DNA from: Parapristionchus giblindavisi
Taxonomy: Eukaryota; Nematoda; Chromadorea; Rhabditida; Diplogasteridae
NCBI GenBank assembly: GCA_943737045.1
Contig: CALSFV010000056.1
Location: 372,001 to 436,000, forward strand
Length of the DNA stretch: 64,000 bases
Reading direction: 5' to 3'
In this document: positions 45,897 through 56,400 of the stretch, one piece after another
How the letters are laid out: every line of letters begins with the position of its first letter
How positions within the stretch are numbered: position 1 is the stretch's first letter
The notes under the pieces: model-generated
The model's input: only the letters and a program-made list of their open reading frames with translations
What the model was told of the DNA's origin: nothing
The model's database searches: none
Made by a program: the position numbers and the translations under genes

Positions 45897-48523
45897 ATGA
45901 TGCTGCGCAGTCGCAATACCAACGTTATCAACCAACAAGCCGGCGCCGGAGGAGCTGGAAAGCCCAATGCTGACCATCCAAACAAGGTAGTGATCTACCA
46001 AATATTGATTGATTAGTGATCTCTCAAATATTGATTGTCTGTACCAAAGTTCAATCGATCAATACTCACGAACTATGTCCTGTCAGTGGTCAATCAGCAG
46101 TGACTGTTTGTTGCTGTGTAGACGCCTGATAAGATTTTGAACATTATGGCGGGAGTTTGGGTGTGATAAGCGGTCAGTACATTGTATAATACTGGTATGC
46201 TATGCAGCGTGCGGCTACGAAGCAGCTGCAGGAGAAGGCAGCAGCGGTCAACCGTGAGAACAGCAGCGATGAGCCATCCAATGGCGAACCCAAGCCCAAG
46301 CGTGCCGTCCTCTCCGAGCTCAGAAACGTTAGTGATATATGATCTTTGATCTTTGATGTTTGATCTTTATTCAACTTTTTATTTTAAAAATAATATTTCT
46401 TTGTTAATAAATTGATTTTTATCTTTGTTCTGAATTTAAATCTTGCCGCTTGGTCAGCTGGCGCTCCTGTGGTGTACACCACAAGTGCGCAAACGAAGGC
46501 AGAGGGGCCTCACTCTTCTCTCCTCTCTCGTTATGCTGTCACTAAATGAATGACACGCTTAATTTGAATCTCTTCGCTTTGACCAGACTGAATGAAATTG
46601 GAAGAGTAGTAAAATTTACCGTGAATCCCTTTAATGGTTCTCATCTGTATATTTTCAGCAGTTGAGCAGCAGTCTTCTCATCGATTCTACCCGCAAAGGA
46701 CACAGCGCAAAGAGCAAGGATGACACTACTCGTAAGACGAGACTCAACTCTAGCAGTGAACACGTCATTGAAAAGTTGGTTAACCATTACCCAATCCCGT
46801 GCCAATTAACCATGGTTAACTTGCAGGAACGACTCCATCATCGTCCTCGAGGATGTGGCGGAGGAGAAGGCTGTTACACGATCAATGTGCGAGGTGGATC
46901 CCGCACCCGAGTATGACTACGACGCTGAGAACATTGGAGATCCCTTCAATGTGCCCGACTTTGCCTTTGATATCTTCGCCTACTACAAGATGAGAGAGGT
47001 TAGTAACTTCCATACCATGTTTGTTATCCACAAATTATAAGTTAGTAGTTTATGTATTTAAATCGTTTGGTTTTTATTTCCACAACAAGCTATCATTCTC
47101 TTTTTTCATGTATTTTGTTCTAATTGATTGTTGCCCACCCTGACACCATTGTTTCTTTAGAAAAAGTCAAATTGTGGCCAGAGTGGATCGCTCATTTTGA
47201 TTTTAATTGCTTAGAATCCATCGTAAGAGCATTCACCACGGATTTTAGCGGTGCTATTTCACGATAGTATTGATTATTGAATGTTTGCAGGCCAACTTCA
47301 AGGTGGACGACTATCTCGCACGTCATCCTCGTCTCACTAAGGACTCGCGTGCAGTTCTGATCGATTGGATGATTGAGGTAAGAAGGAACATCGATTGATT
47401 ACCTTCTAACTATTGATTGATTGTAGATCCAAGAGACGTTCGAGCTCAACCATGAGACGCTCTACCTTGCCGTCAAACTGGTCGACCTCTACCTCATGCA
47501 CACCAAGAAGGCGGTGAGTTAACTGGGAACATGGTTAACCATTTCCGGTTTACGGATAAACCCGGTTAACCAGTGTCCATCCTATGGTTTTGGACGATTG
47601 AGTACCCATATGTTTGCAGGCTTCTCGCAACGACCTTCAGCTGATCGCTTGTGCTGCTGTCTTCGTTGCGTCCAAGTATGATGTAAGTGAAACCGACCGC
47701 AACGCATTACATTCTTACGCGTTGCGTATCGTTTCAGGAGCGTCAGCCACCTCTGATCGATGACTTCCTCTACGTTGCTGAGGATGCGTTCACGAAGCCT
47801 GCTCTTGAGGAGATGGAGCGTGAGCTCCTGCGTACGGTAGCCTTTGATCTTGGATCACCATTGAGCTACCGCTATGCTCGTCGTTTTGCCAAGGTACGGT
47901 AGTTTTCGATCGATATTGATTAGAAACTGACTATATTTAATGCTGTGTACTATAGTTTTGATGGGGAAAATGATGTTTGAATTATACTAAATATTGTTTG
48001 ATTTAAGACTGCGAAGGCTGACATGCAAGTGCTTACTCTGTCTCGCTTCATCCTCGAGACCTCTCTGATGTTCTACGAGTTCGTCCCTGCGAGTGAGTCG
48101 AAGATGGCTGCCGGAGCATTCTACTTGGCCCTCAAGATGTTTGATGCTAACGCTACTTGGTACGTTCCTTGGTTACTGTAATTTGTGCCAGGGTTACTGT
48201 ATCTATATCTCGATCGTTGCAGGACTCCGATCATGCAGAAGTACTCTGGGTACACGGCCGAGGAGATGGAGCCGTGGGTGTGGGAGCTGAACCATATGAT
48301 GCACATCAGACAGTCGGGCAAGGGAGTCAACGCGAAGCTGCTCACGGCCTTCCAGAAGTACTCTCACGAGTAAGTATTGATTTATCGATTGATTGAGCAA
48401 GTCCCACACCTTTTGTCCTTTATTCATTGATTGTTCACTTGCAGGGTGTTCTTCAAGAGCGCTGAGATTCCACTGCTCGCTGACAAGTATGAGCTCTCTC
48501 GTGGACTGTGTGTGCCCAACTGA
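45897..48523 (+). CDS. cyb-3: Cyclin B3 (G2/mitotic cyclin)
   Basis: Exons 45897-45986, 46208-46327, 46659-46774, 46827-46998, 47291-47377, 47427-47513, 47620-47682, 47738-47893, 48008-48159, 48223-48369, 48445-48523 (TGA), 422 residues. A perfect destruction box RAVLSELRN (RxxLxxxxN) is at residues 62-70, the signal for APC/C ubiquitination. The segment AENIGDPFNVPDFAFDIFAY precedes the cyclin N box (SRAVLIDWMIE, about 185-195), followed by QETFELNHETLYLAVKLVDL and KYDERQPPLIDDFLY. These two stretches are diagnostic of the B3 class. The C-terminal cyclin fold ends KYSGYTAEEMEPWVWELN. It partners CDK1 in mitosis. Two adjacent ATGs begin the frame; the first is used here. The AG at 45869-45870, 26 bases before the ATG, may be an SL trans-splice acceptor. 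Exon 3 could also start at 46662. Confidence 0.95.
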
Positions 48524-49817
48524 GGAAGGATATCGGGATGATATCTACCGTAATCTGCTCTTCCTGACTACCGTAATCCCCGTAACCTTCTTCCTCATCT
48601 CTGATACGGATCCACCACCTCTTCTTGTTTTGATCTCTCATCGCCCTCTCCTCCCCCCTACCTCTTCGTCGTTGCTCATTGCTACCGTATCCTCATATCA
48701 AGCGCCCTCCACCGCCCAAATTGTTTTCGCTCTTCCCACCACACTAACATTATATTGATCCCTATTCCACTGACTGTGTATGAAATATACTGATGTGTGT
48801 GTTATGCTCATTACTTGTTTGTGTGTATGTGATTGGGGGTTATTGATTGATTGTGATTGGTAATTTTGAAGTACCGTGCCCCTTGTCTATCGTTCTTACC
48901 GTCCCTTTCGTATTCTCGTCCCCCGCCTTGGTTGGCTCGTATGCCCCCCCTCGACAGTCTGTAAATGCAATACACTTACCCCTCTCTTTCCTACTACTTT
49001 CCTACTGTCGGCTTACTTATTATTATATATTAATCTTTAACTTTGTAGTAATAACTTTATTGGCTCTTGGAGCATTTGTATCCACTTATTACCTCTGTCT
49101 ACCCACCTATCTGTCAACGTTTCCATCATACTCGCATGTTCATTGAATACTCTGGCCCCTGCCCCCATCCCCAATATGTTGAGACCTCCTCGGCTCACTA
49201 ATTATTGTATTTCATGTCCATTTGTGTATATGCTGATGCGACCTTTCTCGATATTCGAGTTTCTCCATTTCCATTTATGGTGTGCCTTGTCGTTTCGAAG
49301 TACTGTATCGTTGTCGATGAGATGTATCCCCCATGACTCGTCTATCTCTATCTATGCACTACTATGACATAATACTCTGCAGTACCCCTCTAGTATTGTA
49401 TCAATTGTTAGAAGAGTTCCCCCGAGAAAAATCCGTCTGTGACACCCTTTGATCTACCTTCAATACCCCTAGGGTTGAATGAGTGTACTTTATTGATTGA
49501 TGATTGTGATGATACATGATGCTACTACTGATTTGTTGATCTTTGATCTTTGCATTTGATGGCTAGCTCTGAATTTGTTGATGGTATTCCCTGATTGTGG
49601 TGATAAAGGAGATGTGATGGACTATTGGGTTGTTGGGTTGCAGAGATACATGGGCGTGTTTGAAACACTATGGATATCTGGTGAAATAGAATTGGAGAGA
49701 TTTCAACGTGAATCTTAATGTTGCATCTGTTGTCATGTGTATCGATTTTTGTAGTTTGAACTCTTTGTAGTTTGATCATTGACGATGTGGCTACGGTAGA
49801 CTTGCAAGCAGCTTGAG
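48524..49817. other. Cyclin B3 3' flank and intergenic region before cyclin C
   Basis: Pyrimidine-rich 3' region with several TACCGTA motifs and a (GATCTTT) repeat near 49535-49555. No gene is supported; ORFs are chance readings. No clear AATAAA was found for cyclin B3. Confidence 0.5.
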
Positions 49818-50390
49818 ATGGCGTACAGCTTCTGGCGAAGCTCGCACTAGTGAGTAGTAGAGATCAGAGATCAAAGATCATCGTGATGGAACAATCATTG
49901 CAGTGAGCAATGGCTGATGGAGAAGCCGGACATTCAGCGAGGTCGAGCGGAGGATCTCAAGATCTATACGGAAGAGGAGTATCAGAAGATTATGATATTC
50001 TTCTCCAATAGTGAGTCCATCAGTGTATACAGAAGTTATTGAGTGAAAATAATCTTTATTGATTAACAAAAATCAATATATGGTATAGATTTATCGATGG
50101 GAAGTGGCTTTATCGATGATATTTGCAGTGCTGCACGCAATCGCGCAGGATCCGAGTTCGACGGGAAATAATTATAGGGTGAGCTCATTCTGAACTTTTG
50201 ATGATCTGGAAGCGCCTCGAACTCGCACTACCTTTGTTATGCTGCGTGTGAAACCTGAAAGGGCAAGGTTTTGAAGGATGTTAAATCAGTTACTTTCTGT
50301 GTCTGTGATTTAACTTTCGAATCGCTTATCATATTCTCTTGATGCTACTTTCCATAGTAAATTATCGTCGCTATTAGTATTATTAGTATT

Positions 50391-50432
<42 letters not shown>

Positions 50433-53400
50433 GTTATTATTTGCAGATTCGCATGCAAGTGGTGGCCACGGCGTGCGTGTACTTCAAGCGGTTCTATCTG
50501 CGGTAAATGTTTATCTTAATTTCATTATTATTTTTGTTACTTTTGTTGCATTATGGCAACTATAAAATGTGACTAAAACACGCCAAGCTTCATAGAAAAT
50601 ATTTGTCTCTTATTGAATAATATTTTTATTTTTATTTTGCAGTCGATCATTCAAAGATGTCGATCCATTCCTGATGGCGCCCACGTGCCTGCTGCTCGCC
50701 GCTAAGGTGACCTTACTGACTTAATGTGACTTAGCTAGAATAGAGACTTAGTGTCTACTTATCGACTTATCGATAACTTATTAGTGTGCGACCTTAGTGA
50801 TTTCGCACACTAATGACTTATCGATAAACCGATAAGTAAACACTAACAATAAGTCTAGTAGTAAGTGAGCATTTGCTAAGGCAAAGACTTAGTGCGTACT
50901 TAATTATAAGTATAAATTAAGTTATTTGTGACTGATATTTTGTCTTATTATTAGCATGAGTTATTATCGATAAACATACATTGCCATACTCTCGCAGTGC
51001 GAGGATTGACCCCACATATATGGCCCATTTTAGGCCACTTGATAAAAAAGGAAAGCTAAAATGAAGATTTTAAGCGAAAATTACGAATTTTGTGAATCGA
51101 TCCACCCTATTTCGGGAATTGACCCACTATATAAAAGTAAACGGCGAGGGTACCGAAAAAGTATGATCGATAAACCATAAACTTCCTGTTACAGGTCGAG
51201 GAGTTCGGCACGCTCAGCACGAACAAGTTGTCCAGTGCGGTTAATGGTTACGGTGAGCAATATTGATTTAAGAAAAAAATAAATCGATAATTGGATAAGA
51301 AAGAACAAACAATATCTATTGATTCATATTACTCTCCAGTTGATCAGCATAGATACTTATTGTGTGTAACGGCGAAATATTGAAGACAAATTAGTTATAA
51401 TATTTGATATCTCTTTACATTTGATGGATAACTAAACGAAAATTAATGAGATGATATTATAAGATTATTGATTATTGGTATCCTTGTTGCAATGAAGAAG
51501 TTCTATTCTCTTCCACTGGCATAATCTTGACCCTTGAAGGAATAAATATTGATTGATTTATTGATTAACCCTGATTGTCATCCCCTATATCATTACAGTG
51601 AAGAAGTTTCCGTTCCTCTCGGTGGACCTGTCTCCTCTCCGAGTGGGAATCATGCACGAGGCCGAGTTCATCCTACTCGAGATCCTCGACTGCTGTCTCA
51701 TCGTCTTCCAGCCATACCGACCCCTGAAGCAGCTGTTCCAGGTAGGACCGAGCGCACATTTGAATTAACCGGAGTACGGTAGCTGGGATATTGATTGAAT
51801 GAGTAGATATGTATATCACACTATCTGAGAAAATTCAACAACTGAATTTTTTTAGTATCGACGAAAAATGGATTTTTCTGTTTTATGTATGATAATTACA
51901 GGCACCGTGAGTGTAGTTCACTGGTACTTGGAAATTCCTTCCAATTGAAAATTCGCTTCAGGAGGTGACCACAACGATTTGGCGACTTTTCCTAAAAAGT
52001 TTATTTCGAATCCAATCGATTCGGTAGTGGGTGCAATGGACTCCTTGGCGAATTCTAAGAAACTATTGCTGAGGAAAGTTTTTTGATCAAAGATCAACGA
52101 AGGCTGGAATTCGGGAATTTTCAGAAAAAAATTCACATTAAATTAATTCTCACTATTTTCCCATAGTCCAGGTAAATTTTTTATTTGCTCAATAGCTTCT
52201 GCATATTATATTACACCTTTAGTTTAAAAGTGCTAATTTTTAAAAAGTGGGAAAATTGTAAACGAATCAATTTTGCTTGCTGTATTCAATTGTGGTGAGG
52301 ATTGGCGACGTTCTCTAAAAAGTTTATTTGTAATCTAATCGATTCGGGACTGGGCGCATTCGAATCCTTGTCTAATTCAAAGAAACTATTGCTCAGGATG
52401 AGTTTTTCGATCAACGGTCAACGAACGCTGGAATTGGGAATTTTCGAAAAAAATTTTTACATTAAATTAATTCTCACTATTTTCCATAATTCTCACTATG
52501 TAGAAGCGATTGAGCAAATAAAAAGTTTACATTCGCCATGGAAAATAGTGTGAATTATGTTAATGTAATTTTTTTTTTCGAAAATTCCCAATTCCAGCGT
52601 TCGTTGACCGTTGATCGAAAAACTCTCCTGAGCAATAGTTTCTTTGAATTAGACAAGGATTCGAATGCGCCCAGTCCCGAAACGATTAGATTAGAAATAA
52701 ACTTTTTAGAGAACGACGCCAATCCTCACCACAATTGAATACCACAGCATGAAAAATTAGAACCTAATTTACAAAAATCGAAACTAAATTTGAGTAAAAT
52801 TAGAAAATTTTGTGCCATAATTAGGTCTTAATTTTTATCAAATTAAGGTTCAATTTAGTCAAATTAAGCTTCAATTTACTAAAATTAAGTTTCTTTTTTT
52901 GTGAATTAGGAAACGCTTCCTAATAATTTCTTTCCTACAATTATTGATGAAAACATGATATAAAATTACTTAACAATAATTATGACATGGAAATACGAGA
53001 GAACAACATTCAACAAGGTGATTTCAACAATAATAATATAAATCGCGGGTCTTGAGTCTAATTTAATCTTCATTCCATCTTCACAGTTCTCGTTGTGGGA
53101 GCAGAGTAGACGGGTCTTGGGCTCTTCGCGCGTATGTCTGCAATATAGAATATTGAAAGATGATCTTTGCTGTTTATCTCTCAGTATAGAAACGGACACT
53201 GGCATAGGTGGGCAGGCTGGGGGAAAGGCTGTGCGCAAACCGAGTTATTGCAAGGTAAGGCTATGCGCATAGCCATTTTTTAGCATATTTGACTGGAAAT
53301 TTTCCAATTTTTGCGTGGCAAGGCTATGCGCAAGGCCCCGCAAGGGAAGGCAAGGCTGTGCGCAAAAAGAATTCGTTTTCACGCGCCCACCTATGGACAC

Positions 53401-56400
53401 TGGTCATATTCATAAATGTAGATGCTATGGAGAGTCTCAAGCGCCCTTTCAACAAAATAAATAACCATATCCCTAAGTGGTTGTGAAAAGGTCCACCCAT
53501 ACCAATATGGAACATAAGATACCATAACTATCGCTCAATAATGGTTGAATACCGTACCTTTTTACAGTATTTTTACTTCATACATTTTCATACCATAGGT
53601 CGAAAAGTATGTCCCATGGAACATAGCCTGACCGCATTTTGGGATTTTTTTGGAAAACCTGACCGCATACATAGAATACATTGTTAAAGAGTTAATCGAG
53701 AATACAAAGCAATGAAATGAATAATGGAACACAAAAGACAATGTTGGAGGTAAGTCAAAGCTTTTGCAGGCTGTTATCAACTGCGTTGTGTGGCATTCCA
53801 CACAGTAGTGCGCAGTAGACACGCACACGGCACACCACGTACCATACACCATAATTCGCAAAACCGTTGTTTTCAAGCTATGTTCTTGATTTAAAGTGGA
53901 ATATCTTTGCCCGATGTCGACGAATTGCCTTGATTTTTTGAATATAACATGATAATATACACAGCTAACTATAAAATCTGCCGCATTTAGGAAAAAATCT
54001 ACCGCACCATGCTTTTTCATCAAAAATGTGTGACTGATTTAGGGCTATGTTCAACGTATGTTCCGAGGAATTAAACTTTTTTTTAAAAATATTTCTACAT
54101 TACATTTGCGAAATGCGGCAGATTTTTCTTTTACTATTTTTGATTCTCTTTTTTGTGATATATGGATGTCAAGGTTTACATTGCATATTCCACTTGAAAA
54201 TCGCCGATGAATTATTACAACTGCAATGAATTTATTAATTTTAAACACATTTCTATATTGAATTTCAAAATGCGGCAGATTTTTAAAAATAGTATTCGAT
54301 ATGCTCTTTCTTTTGGTGTATGGATGTCAAGGGTTACATAGCATATTCCGCTTGAAAATGGCAAAAGAATGGTCAAAGTGACTTCCTGGTGTCCATTTAT
54401 GGTGTACTGTACACCACAGGCACACCATAATTCAAGAGGTGATTTTCCACTTTCTCTAATTCATTTCCAGTCTCTCTAATTCATTTTCTACTCTCCTCAA
54501 TTTATTTTTCATTCTCTTCAATTCATTGTGGACTCCCTCTTCCTGTAGTTACAATTTAATTTTATTTATTGTGCATGATCTGATTTAATTCCGCTTATTA
54601 CAGCATGTCTCATAACTTTATTCATTAATATTAACAGAAATCAACATCGTAACAATATGTTTAAACAATTCTTTATTCATTACAACTATTTTAACGCAAA
54701 AAACTGTCTTCTCCGTGCTAAAATCGCCTTTCGAGACTTCTCCGCGTTTGAGCCGAAAGTTCCTGAAAAAATCGAAAAATCAGACCGCATTTTGAGCCAA
54801 AAATTACCAAAAAAATCGAAAAACCTGACCGCATTTTGAAAACCAAGGAACCTAGCTATTCGACCTATGTTTCATACCCTCACAGTGTGAGGATTGACCC
54901 ACTATATACGGCTCATTCTCTGAGTCGACCCACTATATAATGCTCATTTTTATGTGAAAGGTTACAATTTAAGCGAAAAATAACGATTTTTCTAAATTGA
55001 CCCACTATATAAAAATAATTCGGTGAGGGCACCGAAGTTGTATGTTTTTACTTATACATTCTATCGTTTCTCCCAATATTTATTGTTCATAATAACTTAA
55101 TACTTACTATTCTCCGTGGCAGTATAATCATTCATACAATCTAACAACTTCTCATCTTCTGAATATTTAAATGACGCAGGCATTGTCATCTCACGAGGAT
55201 ATCACGAGAAGATACTGTAAGATGAACAATTAGACATTTCTCCATCTGGCTACTCGTCGAGTATCCATTCTAATAAAAACAATCAATATAAAATATAGAT
55301 AATGTCATAATGATTATAAATACCTGGAAGATCTTTCACTGATTTCGATATACTTCATGCACATAGAGAGGAATACTGTCGAAGGGACGCGAGTGTTACA
55401 AACTTCTTATGCCAACGACATGATTGTTCAGTTGATGATTTTGTGAATCTAAACATTCATTCGTTTATCAAAGCAGCCTATCAAAACTAGAAAAACTCAA
55501 TACTCAATACGTCTGATCAGGATAAAGAAATAAAAGGAGAGATTGCATTAGATAATAAATAATATACCTGAATACTCTAGCTTCGTGAGACTTGAAATGC
55601 TTCATTAGTAATGTAATCGATAGTGTCCATATTCACAATAGGAATACCGGTGCCCTAGCAGAACACCTAACAGATGATTAGCAGATAAAATGAGGTTGCG
55701 AACCTCTTGGATGAATGATAAAGAACTGGGCAAACGTAAAAGAACAAGTCTTTATTCAAGAAAATACAGTTAACGATTGGTCAACAAAACACAATGATGA
55801 AATCAATTGTGATAGCGAAGATCGTTCTAGAACGACCCTATATCATCCACAAATCATTAAATACAAAGAAATAACACTGCAACAATATCAAAAACCGATA
55901 AAAAACACAAAAAATTTTAAAATCGCGTTTTGAATAATTTGCTCCGCGAGTAATGAGTTACAGATTTTTACGGGGGCGCACTTTATACTTTCATAATTAG
56001 GGTCCTTAATCAAATTTTACCTAATTAGGTTCCACTAATCACTTTTTTATCAAATTTAGTTTCGATTTTTCATGCTGTGACAGCAAACAAAATTGATTCG
56101 TTTACAATTTTCCCACTTTTTAAAAATTAGCACTTTTAAACTAAAGGTGTAATATAATATGCAGAAGCTATTGAGCAAATAAAAAATTTACCTGGGCCAT
56201 GGGAAAATAGTGAGAATTAATTTAATGTGAATTTTTTTCTGAAAATTCCCGTATTCCAGCCTTCGTTGATCTTTGATCAAAAAACTTTCCTCAGCAATAG
56301 TTTCTTAGAATTCGCTAAGGAGTCCATTGCACCCACTCCCGAATCGATTGGATTCGAAATAAACTTTTTAGGAAAAGTCGCCAAATCGTTGTGTGGTCAC

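Larger units (their letters stand above)
52743..56079. mobile_element. Nested CACAG...CTGTG element (CACTA/Mirage-like) inside foldback copy 3
   Basis: The left CACAGCATGAAAAATTAGAA and right TTTCGATTTTTCATGCTGTG are inverted, with further inverted ATCGAAACTAAATTTGA. Compared with the intact sequence in copy 1 (GAATACAGCGAAC near 2940), the insertion point shows only AC duplicated on both sides. CAC...GTG ends and a 2-bp duplication suggest a CACTA/Mirage-type element. A 153-codon minus ORF (53562-54023) is not recognisable as transposase. Two further repeats lie inside. Confidence 0.75.

Noticed and set aside
46662..46916. 84-codon ORF reading from cyclin B3 exon 3 through the 52-bp intron
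   Set aside because: Cyclin B3 homology requires removal of 46775-46826; the read-through frame is not conserved-looking after the donor.
53562..54023. 153-codon minus ORF inside the nested element, possible transposase
   Set aside because: No recognisable transposase signature; composition looks like chance AT-rich ORF.
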